In this document: in pieces, positions 1 to 5,364 of the stretch
How the letters are laid out: the number at the start of each line of letters is the position of its first letter
How positions within the stretch are numbered: position 1 is the stretch's first letter
DNA from: a virus
Strand: one strand, 5' to 3'
DNA: 50,163 bases
IMG/VR virus record: IMGVR_UViG_3300042861_001706
Location: 1 to 50,163 of that record
The notes under the pieces: model-generated
Database searches by the model: none
What the model was told of the DNA's origin: nothing
What the model saw: only the letters and a program-made list of their open reading frames with translations
Position numbers and translations under genes: made by a program

Positions 1-66
1 CTTGAACTCTCACACCCTTCGGCACTGGTGTATAAAACCAGCATGTCTGCATTCCATCACAGGGGC
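1..66 (-). tRNA. partial class II tRNA, apparent anticodon UAU
   Basis: The gene is cut by the left window edge inside the T arm. Read on the minus strand it has the 5' acceptor GCCCCTG, a Leu-like D arm, an anticodon stem CTGGT/ACCAG around the loop TTTATAC, and a 13-nt variable region that continues into TTCAAG. The long variable region is of Leu/Ser type, but the loop reads UAU, which would decode AUA (Ile) rather than Leu. The body is that of tRNA-Leu; the identity is unresolved because the 3' end is outside the window. Confidence 0.7.
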
Positions 67-73
67 GTTTTTG

Positions 74-158
74 AGTAAGTGGTCAGATTTGAACTGACGG
101 GAGACTTTCGTCTGTCGGTTTTGCAGACCGATGGTTTCAACCACTCACCCACACTTAC
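74..158 (-). tRNA. tRNA-Cys(GCA) with long variable arm
   Basis: The acceptor stem is GTAAGTG/CACTTAC with U at position 73, the discriminator expected for Cys. The anticodon stem TCGGT/ACCGA encloses CTGCAAA, giving anticodon GCA. The variable region contains an AGAC/GTCT hairpin, so this is a class II body of 85 nt, whereas bacterial tRNA-Cys normally has a short variable loop. No CCA is encoded. Confidence 0.85.
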
Positions 159-161
159 ATA

Positions 162-617
162 TTAACGGCAGTGGTGATCTGCCGCTTTTGTTGCAATTTG
201 ATTATGGGGTTTAATGTTTGTTTTATACCCCAAAGATGCCGCCCAACCAACAGCTGGTTGAACTAACTTTGAGCTAAAATGTTTTTCATCACTATTAAAA
301 TCAAAATCAATCTCCACCTTCACTTTTACTTTTTGGGTTAACCATTCGGCAACCTCAATTGAATAATCGGCCTCATTCCAAAGACGTGTCCATTTGTCTT
401 TAATTTTTTTCACTTTCTGTTTATGTAGTATGTAGTGGACACCACGATTTCCATACCGGTATGCAATAACCGTAACATAAATTGTACTTCTTCTGTGATT
501 TTGTGAATCTGTACCAATGTGGACCTCAACCCATGGGCATTCTTTTAGAACACCCAAAGTGTGTTTTACCACATCAGGAATTGTTTCACCATTAACTGTT
601 CTAAATACCCTGTTCAT
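162..617 (-). CDS. YkuK/DUF458-family RNase H-fold protein
   Basis: The 151-residue product resembles the YkuK (DUF458) family, predicted RNase H-like nucleases of unknown biological role. The diagnostic stretch is VHIGTDSQ near residue 33, an acidic-residue beta strand, followed by a strand with VTVIAYRYG and a second acidic patch (EIDFDFN) near residue 105. The start chosen at 617 excludes an in-frame upstream extension that would run through tRNA-Phe; the ATG lies in an A/T-rich leader just after that tRNA. The gene is the only protein gene inside the tRNA array, between tRNA-Phe and tRNA-Cys, and is probably co-transcribed with them. A role in RNA or tRNA processing would suit the location but is inference. 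Confidence 0.8.
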   Translation of the reverse strand: MNRVFRTVNGETIPDVVKHTLGVLKECPWVEVHIGTDSQNHRRSTIYVTVIAYRYGNRGVHYILHKQKVKKIKDKWTRLWNEADYSIEVAEWLTQKVKVKVEIDFDFNSDEKHFSSKLVQPAVGWAASLGYKTNIKPHNQIATKAADHHCR

Positions 618-634
618 TATTTCTATTTTTTTTG

Positions 635-707
635 TGGACAGGGAGGGTGTCGAACCCCCGACTCCAGGATCTTCAATCCTGAGCTCTACCAACTGAGCTA
701 CCTGTCC
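635..707 (-). tRNA. tRNA-Phe(GAA)
   Basis: The acceptor is GGACAGG/CCTGTCC with A73. The anticodon stem CAGGA/TCCTG encloses TTGAAGA, giving GAA. The T loop is TTCGACA. No CCA is encoded. Confidence 0.95.
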
Positions 708-716
708 TTATTTTAG

Positions 717-789
717 CGCGTCGTCAGGGAATCGAACCCAATGTCCATGCGAGGTTTTGGAGGCCTGCCGCTTCCATAAGCTACGACGC
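717..789 (-). tRNA. tRNA-Trp(CCA)
   Basis: The acceptor is GCGTCGT/ACGACGC with G73, the usual Trp discriminator. The loop CTCCAAA gives CCA. The anticodon stem is weak: the inner pair is C/A and the outer pair C/C, and the D loop is short. The gene is either slightly degenerate or carries read errors. Confidence 0.75.
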
Positions 790-803
790 TTTTTATTCTA
801 GTG

Positions 804-875
804 TACCCCCTCAGAGACTCGAACTCCGACCTGACGCCTTAGAAGAGCGTTGTACTTCCATTATACGAAAGGGGC
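804..875 (-). tRNA. tRNA-Arg(TCT), copy 1
   Basis: The acceptor GCCCCTT pairs with AGGGGGT through a G-U first pair, and position 73 is A. The stem ACGCT/GGCGT encloses CTTCTAA, giving TCT, which reads AGA. The arginine codons I translated in these genes are mostly AGA. Confidence 0.9.
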
Positions 876-1053
876 AAATAAAAGATGATGAATGACTTTA
901 TCAGGAATCCCGCTACTTCTATCAAAGCTTCACACACCATTAGAGAGTTGGGTTATTACATCAATACAATTAAGATTGAACACCTTTCCTTAGTTTGTAC
1001 CCTTGCGACACGTCTCTCCACGTCTGTCATTCTACGCTTCTTATCATCTTTTG

Positions 1054-1125
1054 TACCTTCGGAGAGGGTCGAACTCCCAATCATCAGATTCGTATTCTGA
1101 GGCTTTTCCATTAAGCTACGAAGGC
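1054..1125 (-). tRNA. tRNA-Arg(ACG)
   Basis: The acceptor GCCTTCG/CGAAGGT ends in a G-U pair with A73. The stem TCAGA/TCTGA encloses ATACGAA, giving ACG, which reads CGN codons after A34 deamination. Confidence 0.88.
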
Positions 1126-1131
1126 ATGTTG

Positions 1132-1204
1132 TGTGTATGATGGGTCACGATCCCACGACCTCCGCTTTCACAGAACGGCACTCTACCAACTGAGCTACAT
1201 ACAC
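1132..1204 (-). tRNA. tRNA-His(GTG)
   Basis: The acceptor is GTGTATG/CATACAC. A G precedes position 1, as expected for tRNA-His, but position 73 reads A rather than C. The loop CTGTGAA gives GTG. The T loop is ATCGTGA, which departs from TTCRA. Confidence 0.85.
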
Positions 1205-1211
1205 CATATAG

Positions 1212-1281
1212 TACCAATAAAGGGTATCGAACCCAATGACGATCAGGATATGAGCCCGACCCGGAAACCTCTCCTATTGGC
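1212..1281 (-). tRNA. tRNA-Met(CAT) or tRNA-Ile2
   Basis: The acceptor GCCAATA/TATTGGT starts with G-U, so it is not the initiator type. The stem TCGGG/CCTGA encloses CTCATAT, giving CAT. The sequence alone cannot separate elongator Met from lysidine-modified Ile2. Confidence 0.82.
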
Positions 1282-1286
1282 ATTTG

Positions 1287-1370
1287 CGGAAAGCATTGGA
1301 ATCGAACCAAATACCCGAAGGTACATCTCGCTTAGCAGGCGGACCCTATCGCCATCAAGGTTTACTTTCC
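1287..1370 (-). tRNA. tRNA-Ser(GCT)
   Basis: This is a class II tRNA of 84 nt with a variable arm around TACCTTCGGGTA. The acceptor is GGAAAGT/GCTTTCC with G73, and the loop CTGCTAA gives GCT. Confidence 0.9.
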
Positions 1371-1374
1371 ATAG

Positions 1375-1412
1375 AGTGTGGTAGGACTGCAGTTCCTTGG
1401 GGATCCCACACT
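1375..1412 (-). other. possible tRNA remnant between two tRNA genes
   Basis: A 7-bp stem (AGTGTGG pairing with CCACACT) encloses 24 nt that include a small GGA/TCC hairpin. It sits at tRNA spacing between tRNA-Ser(GCT) and tRNA-Ile(GAT). It could be an acceptor-plus-T-arm relic of a deleted tRNA, or simply a processing hairpin. Confidence 0.3.
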
Positions 1413-1429
1413 ATTTATTCCCCTTTTTG

Positions 1430-1502
1430 TGCTCACGATAGGTTACGATCCTATTCTCTCCACGATATCAGCGTGGTGCTTTCCCGATTAAGCTACGTGA
1501 GC
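1430..1502 (-). tRNA. tRNA-Ile(GAT)
   Basis: The acceptor is GCTCACG/CGTGAGC with A73. The stem CCACG/CGTGG encloses CTGATAT, giving GAT. The T loop is ATCGTAA. Confidence 0.92.
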
Positions 1503-1509
1503 ATTATTG

Positions 1510-1581
1510 CGGACCGGGAGAATTACGATATCTCGACCTCAACCTTAACAGGGTTTTGCTCTGCCTCTGAGCTACCAGTCC
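1510..1581 (-). tRNA. tRNA-Asn(GTT)
   Basis: The acceptor is GGACTGG/CCGGTCC with G73, fitting Asn. The loop CTGTTAA gives GTT. The T loop is degenerate (ATCGTAA region). Confidence 0.88.
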
Positions 1582-1591
1582 TTTTATTTTT

Positions 1592-1675
1592 TGGTGGAAG
1601 TGGTAGGGGTCGAACCTACACGCCTTTCGGACTTGATTTACAGTCAAGCGAGCCAGCCAAATGCTCAACACTTCC
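1592..1675 (-). tRNA. tRNA-Tyr(GTA), CCA encoded
   Basis: This is a class II tRNA with acceptor GGAAGTG/CACTTCC and A73. The stem CTTGA/TCAAG encloses CTGTAAA, giving GTA. Unlike most tRNAs in the array, the 3' CCA is encoded (plus-strand TGG at 1592-1594). Confidence 0.94.
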
Positions 1676-1685
1676 TTATTTTTTG

Positions 1686-1756
1686 TACCCCAAGATGGAT
1701 TTGAACCACCACCGGTAGTTTGTAATACTACCACGCTCCCATTACGCCATTGGGGC
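1686..1756 (-). tRNA. tRNA-Val(TAC)
   Basis: The acceptor is GCCCCAA/TTGGGGT with a G-U first pair and A73. The stem GTAGT/ACTAC encloses ATTACAA, giving TAC. Confidence 0.9.
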
Positions 1757-1805
1757 TTTTGTTTCTACAAAGTTAATACTTTTTTTTTAATCTACCAAAT
1801 TTTTT

Positions 1806-1876
1806 TGTTCCCCCGGACGGTAACGCTCCGACTTCTTTCCGTTAAAAGCGGAAAGCTTCACTTTAAAGCTACGAGA
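1806..1876 (-). tRNA. degenerate tRNA-Lys(TTT)-like gene
   Basis: The D arm (AGCTT/AAGCT) and the anticodon arm (TTCCG/CGGAA around CTTTTAA, anticodon TTT) are intact. The T arm lacks TTCRA, and the 3' G-run does not pair with the 5' acceptor side. It is therefore either a decaying tRNA-Lys or a sequence damaged by read errors. Confidence 0.5.
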
Positions 1877-1937
1877 TCTTCTGTTTGTCATACTTGTCAC
1901 TTTCCATAACACTTGTTTTTATTTGTTTATTTATTAG

Positions 1938-2008
1938 TCGAATGTGTACGAATCGAACGTCTCCCGAATGTCCCAAACATCCTGTGCAACCATTACACCA
2001 CACACTCG
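1938..2008 (-). tRNA. tRNA-Pro(TGG)
   Basis: The acceptor is CGAGTGT/ACATTCG with C1-G72, as in bacterial tRNA-Pro, and A73. The loop TTTGGGA gives TGG. The T stem is weak, with only three good pairs. Confidence 0.85.
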
Positions 2009-2016
2009 TTATTTTT

Positions 2017-2103
2017 TGGAGGAAGCCTGAGGTGTCGATCCCCATACCTTTCGGTACCACTAGTTTTCAAGACTAGGTTTAACGCCGGTTAAATTAGACT
2101 TCC
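2017..2103 (-). tRNA. tRNA-Ser(TGA), CCA encoded
   Basis: This is a class II tRNA with acceptor GGAAGTC/GGCTTCC. The stem CTAGT/ACTAG encloses CTTGAAA, giving TGA. The variable arm is built around TACCGAAAGGTA. The 3' CCA is encoded (plus-strand TGG at 2017-2019); position 73 reads U. Confidence 0.9.
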
Positions 2104-2113
2104 TTTTTTATGT

Positions 2114-2184
2114 TGTCCCCCCTGGTCTCGAACCAGGACTCTTCCGAGTCAAAGTCGGATGATTTGCCAATTAATCTAGAGGAC
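2114..2184 (-). tRNA. tRNA-Gln(TTG)
   Basis: The acceptor is GTCCTCT/GGGGGAC with A73. The stem TCCGA/TCGGA encloses CTTTGAC, giving TTG. Confidence 0.93.
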
Positions 2185-2221
2185 ATTATAAGGCCAATAT
2201 GTCAAAGAACTTTTTCTTTTG

Positions 2222-2293
2222 AGCTTCGTATCGGAATCGAACCAATTTCTCCTGATTACAAGTCAGGCGCATCGCCATCAATGCTTACAAAGC
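2222..2293 (-). tRNA. tRNA-Thr(TGT)
   Basis: The acceptor is GCTTTGT/ACGAAGC and position 73 reads U. The stem CCTGA/TCAGG encloses CTTGTAA, giving TGT. Confidence 0.93.
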
Positions 2294-2298
2294 AATAT

Positions 2299-2332
2299 AA
2301 AATAAAAAACCCGAACTGTTTTGAGTCCGGGT
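2299..2332 (-). terminator. Rho-independent terminator ahead of the tRNA array
   Basis: An ACCCG-x-ACT / AGT-x-CGGGT hairpin is followed on the minus strand by TTTTTTATTTT. It ends the short transcript of the 36-aa gene and isolates it from the tRNA array. Confidence 0.8.
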
Positions 2333-2364
2333 CTTATATTCCTTTTTATTTTTGTTAATCTTTA

Positions 2365-2475
2365 TCAACTCATAAATGAAAATGCCCTAACATCTGAACG
2401 AAGCGTTCTATAGCTATTAAACGACCACTGCGTGCTCGGATTACAAATGACCATATGTTTATTAGTTGTTTTCAT
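2365..2475 (-). CDS. 36-aa peptide with own promoter and terminator
   Basis: A short ORF starts MKTTNKHMVICNPSTQW and ends at TGA followed in frame by TAA. I do not recognise it. It has no transmembrane segment and is mildly basic. It is supported by its setting: a host-type promoter at 2529-2558 lies about 50 nt upstream and a terminator at 2299-2332 lies just downstream, making a clean one-gene unit. The transcript could alternatively be a regulatory RNA of about 220 nt in which this reading frame is incidental. Confidence 0.55.
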   Translation of the reverse strand: MKTTNKHMVICNPSTQWSFNSYRTLRSDVRAFSFMS

Positions 2476-2528
2476 TTTTTGTTTTGTTATAAATATACTG
2501 TTATTACTAAAAGTTTTAATTTCTGTTA

Positions 2529-2558
2529 CAAAGATAGGTTATTTTTTTTAATTGACAA
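2529..2558 (-). promoter_or_regulatory. host-type (Bacteroidota) promoter
   Basis: On the minus strand TTG is followed after 19 bp by TATCTTTG, matching the Bacteroidota primary-sigma consensus TAnnTTTG. The promoter at 17219 has the same 19-bp spacing and the same -7 octamer. Confidence 0.75.
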
Positions 2559-2567
2559 GTGTTTTAT

Positions 2568-3005
2568 TTAATATTCCCAACTTTTTTTCTTTTTTGGTTT
2601 GTCTGAACAAACAATTGGTTGGTCTATAATATCCCACCTTTCACTATAAACATCTTCTGATATTGGTTCTTCTTGTTCGTAATTTAACATATCATCTAAA
2701 ATTTCAAAAGTTCTTCCTATATTTTCACATATAAAATCACTCACAGCTTCTGCTGTTCTATCAAATACTGGAAGTTCTGCTTCGATTCTATCATCACCAT
2801 ATTCTTCATCAGTACAAATAAGAATTGCACCATATTCGTTTCCTTCTCTATTTGTAACTTTGTTTTTGGCTATTTTGATTTTACAGGCTTCACCTGTCAT
2901 TGGGTGGGTGTACTTGATATCTTCTTCTGAATACTTTTCTTCTTCAATAATCCTCTTAATAAGTCTTATTAATTCAGATTCCGTTAATCTTATCTTTTTC
3001 TTCAT
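2568..3005 (-). CDS. tagged protein of unknown function, acidic
   Basis: The 145-aa product opens with the shared tag (IRLTESELIRLIKRIIEEE, residues 4-22), which contains an I-E-E site. The rest is acidic, with a predicted alpha/beta region around residues 30-110 (THPMTGEACKIKIAKNKV, then ICTDEEYGDDRIEAELPVF) and a basic end (PKKKKSWEY). I recognise no enzyme motif. An ATATTTAT box at 3010-3017 lies only 4 nt upstream of the ATG. It is the leftmost tagged gene of the window and stands alone between a tRNA-Arg and the small peptide gene. Confidence 0.85.
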   Translation of the reverse strand: MKKKIRLTESELIRLIKRIIEEEKYSEEDIKYTHPMTGEACKIKIAKNKVTNREGNEYGAILICTDEEYGDDRIEAELPVFDRTAEAVSDFICENIGRTFEILDDMLNYEQEEPISEDVYSERWDIIDQPIVCSDKPKKKKSWEY

Positions 3006-3087
3006 AAGAATAAATATCTTGAAGATATGAAAAATAATCTTCAGAGTTTACAAATTCATTATGTATTTGTTCAAATATGTCTTCCAT
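2974..3087 (-). CDS. possible 37-aa overlapping small ORF
   Basis: A reading frame starting MEDIFEQIHNEFVNSEDYF and ending 32 nt inside the next gene in another frame. It is acidic and helical in composition and starts right after tRNA-Arg. The ATATTTAT box of the downstream tagged gene lies within it. No independent promoter was seen, so it may be fortuitous. Confidence 0.3.
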   Translation of the reverse strand: MEDIFEQIHNEFVNSEDYFSYLQDIYSYEEKDKINGI

Positions 3088-3100
3088 TGTTTTTGTTTTG

Positions 3101-3175
3101 TGATCCCGGAAGGATTCGAACCTTCAACCCTCGCCTTAGAAGGGCGATGCTCTAATCCAATTGAGCTACGGGACC
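3101..3175 (-). tRNA. tRNA-Arg(TCT), copy 2
   Basis: The acceptor is GGTCCCG/CGGGATC with A73. The loop CTTCTAA gives TCT, the same anticodon as the copy at 804 but with a clearly different body sequence. It lies about 0.8 kb outside the main array. Confidence 0.93.
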
Positions 3176-3181
3176 AGGTTG

Positions 3182-3358
3182 TTAAATCTTTTTTACTTCA
3201 TATTTGTAACCTGAATCTGAATTTAATTCAAAAATTTCTTTCATTTTTTCAGCAGACTCAAGAGTTTCAAATTCCAAAATTTCAGATTCACTATTTAATA
3301 AGATTACCGGAACTCTTTTTTTACTTTCTGTTTTGATGTGTTTAATTATTACGTACAT
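3182..3358 (-). CDS. small conserved-looking protein of 58 aa
   Basis: The start was placed at MYVIIKHIKTESKK, because the 11-residue upstream extension is hydrophobic and A/T-biased. The protein alternates short beta strands and one amphipathic helix (ETLESAEKMKEIFELNSD). It ends YKYEVKKI. It resembles the small alpha/beta hypothetical proteins common in large phages. It lies between the glycosyltransferase gene and tRNA-Arg, on the same strand. Function unknown. Confidence 0.7.
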   Translation of the reverse strand: MYVIIKHIKTESKKRVPVILLNSESEILEFETLESAEKMKEIFELNSDSGYKYEVKKI

Positions 3359-3398
3359 ATGATTTTTTAATAAAATATATTGATAATACATTAATAAA

Positions 3399-5219
3399 TC
3401 AAATCCTTAAAGAATCTTTACCAATATTAAAATCTTTACCTTTTGGGATTTTTTGTTTGTTGTTAACTGAAACACTCTTTGATTTATTTGCTAATGAATT
3501 TTTGTCTATTGGTTTTTCTATTTCATTTTCTTGTTTTACTTGACTAACTGGTGGTCTTTCTTTTATTTGTGATTGTGGTCTATGTTTAATTTCTTCTCTT
3601 GTATAATTCCTAATAGTTTGAGGTTCCAAATTTTTATTTTGTAGTAAACTTAAAGGTGATACGTTTTTTTCAACCCTTGGTATATTTGGGCTTGTAATTT
3701 CTTTTCTTGGTGTTGTTAGTGTTTGTTGGTGGACTATAACATATGGTTCAACAACCATATTTTGTATTGGGCCTATAGAATTTCTTTGTCTTGCTAAAGT
3801 TCCATAGTGAGCCCTTAATTTTGACCCCATACCAGTATCTGGTCTACTTGTTAAACCATTTTTATGTATTCTTCTATAAAAATTAATTTTATTTGTGAAT
3901 TTAAATTTATATTGTTTTGTTCCGTATAGTCTACCCATAAAATCTGAATCTGCCGCACACATCCAAGGTTCAAATCCATTCATATATTCAAATATATCTT
4001 TTCTAATTGCAAACACACCTTCACCAACGTGTTTTTTTGTTTGCGAATCAAATGGTTTTCCATCATTAAAATTTGTATAATATGGTTTTACACAGTCGTG
4101 GGTCATAAGACCATTAATCGAATCCTCAACCATATTTAAATTCATAATATCATCTGAACCAAAAAATAAAAGGTTCTTTGAAAGTGCCAATTTAGATAAA
4201 GTGTTAAACACAATATAAGGCCCGTTGTTTTTTTCAAAAAAGAAAAACTCAAAATAACCTGGATAACTACGTGATTCAATATGCTCTTTAGATTCTAAAC
4301 AAGAATCAATACCAACTAAAACTTGTACTTTTTTTCCGCCAATGGAATTAATAATAGAACCAAAACACTCTTCTAGATATTGTGTGTTTAGATATGTTGA
4401 TATTATTATTGTAAGTTCATATATGGATGTTAAATCTATTGAATTTTTTATATTAATATTCCAATCTAAATCATTAACACTTAAATTTGTTTTTGAAAAG
4501 ATATTTGGTTTTGTATCAAAGTATGACTCTCTGGCATGGCTTATATTATTATGACCGTGTGTATCAACACTATCATTATATAACTCATCATCAAAATATC
4601 TTCTGAAATTTCTGGAAGCTTGTTTGCAAGAAATTATTGAGTGATTATAAATGTACCCATCAATACCCTTTTTTAGTGGTGAAAACGGTAATGTTTTGAT
4701 ATATTCAGTTTTTAGTGACATATTAAGATTTGTAAAACCTTTATAGTCATATAAAATAACTCTATCACTTATAAATGAATAGAAATAACCTTTTGTTTGG
4801 TCATACCAATCATAGTCTTCATTTACTATTTTTTCATAACTAATTTTAAGTCTTGTTTTTGGTGAATAACAATCGGCAGCCTGAAGTAAAAAACATTTTG
4901 ATGAGTCACTTACGTTTTTTCCAATTTCAATCCATTTTTCAACTAATGAAACTTTTTCATTATTTGTTATGTATATAATCCTTGAGCAATTAACTGATTT
5001 TAGTTTTTCAATATACAAATCAATTAGTTCTGGAAAAACAGATTGTGCGTGTTTTTCTTCATAAACAATTAATTCCCAATTAAAATCAATATTGATTTGT
5101 TCACATAAACTTTCTATACATATCCAAGCAATATTTTTACTATTGTAAACTGGAAGTGCTACGGTTAATTCTGGTGTTATGTTATTTTCAAATACGGTTT
5201 GTACTATTGTTTGATTCAT
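3399..5219 (-). CDS. glycosyltransferase with two GT-A (family 2-like) domains
   Basis: The 606-aa protein would transfer sugars from nucleotide-sugar donors. The first GT-A-like domain starts with LTVALPVYNSKNIAWICIES (about residues 19-38). A second begins near residue 275 (ELTIIISTYLNTQYLEECFG) and carries the metal-binding acidic motif GSDD near 350, then the acceptor-side motif WMCAADSDFMGRL. The first domain lacks a clear DxD and may be non-catalytic. The last 120 residues are a Pro/Gln/Lys-rich disordered tail. The start at 5219 is preceded by an ATATTTAT box (5224-5231), 4 nt upstream. Phage enzymes of this type modify virion glycans, DNA or host surface sugars; which applies here cannot be read from sequence. 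Confidence 0.85.
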   Translation of the reverse strand: MNQTIVQTVFENNITPELTVALPVYNSKNIAWICIESLCEQINIDFNWELIVYEEKHAQSVFPELIDLYIEKLKSVNCSRIIYITNNEKVSLVEKWIEIGKNVSDSSKCFLLQAADCYSPKTRLKISYEKIVNEDYDWYDQTKGYFYSFISDRVILYDYKGFTNLNMSLKTEYIKTLPFSPLKKGIDGYIYNHSIISCKQASRNFRRYFDDELYNDSVDTHGHNNISHARESYFDTKPNIFSKTNLSVNDLDWNINIKNSIDLTSIYELTIIISTYLNTQYLEECFGSIINSIGGKKVQVLVGIDSCLESKEHIESRSYPGYFEFFFFEKNNGPYIVFNTLSKLALSKNLLFFGSDDIMNLNMVEDSINGLMTHDCVKPYYTNFNDGKPFDSQTKKHVGEGVFAIRKDIFEYMNGFEPWMCAADSDFMGRLYGTKQYKFKFTNKINFYRRIHKNGLTSRPDTGMGSKLRAHYGTLARQRNSIGPIQNMVVEPYVIVHQQTLTTPRKEITSPNIPRVEKNVSPLSLLQNKNLEPQTIRNYTREEIKHRPQSQIKERPPVSQVKQENEIEKPIDKNSLANKSKSVSVNNKQKIPKGKDFNIGKDSLRI

Positions 5220-5223
5220 AGAA

Positions 5224-5231
5224 ATAAATAT
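5224..5231 (-). promoter_or_regulatory. ATATTTAT box
   Basis: The coding-strand ATATTTAT lies 4 nt before the glycosyltransferase ATG. It is one of more than 20 copies of this candidate phage promoter in the window. Confidence 0.5.
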
Positions 5232-5266
5232 AAAATAAAAAAACAATAAATGAATAGGTCGAAAAA

Positions 5267-5293
5267 CAAAATAGGAACCTAAGTTCCTATCTT
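5267..5293 (-). terminator. terminator after the virion-protein gene cluster
   Basis: A TAGGAAC/GTTCCTA hairpin with a 4-nt loop is followed on the minus strand by TTTTGTTTTT. It lies downstream of the 799-aa protein gene and separates that operon from the glycosyltransferase. Confidence 0.75.
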
Positions 5294-5364
5294 GCTAGAT
5301 ACTTAAACACCTCCTTCTTTTAGATGGTTTATTCTTATTCGGTAACTACACCAAACAAGTATCC

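Noticed and set aside
885-1100. Plus-strand reading frame across the tRNA array
   Set aside because: It runs antisense through tRNA genes and has no gene-like composition. The 881-1050 part holds no tRNA or ORF I can support.
2185-2221. Promoter with TTGACA and TATAAT on the minus strand between tRNA-Thr and tRNA-Gln
   Set aside because: The spacing is only 9 bp, too short for a -35/-10 pair.
1116-2358. Several further short frames on both strands among the tRNAs
   Set aside because: They are all explained by tRNA sequences read in various frames.
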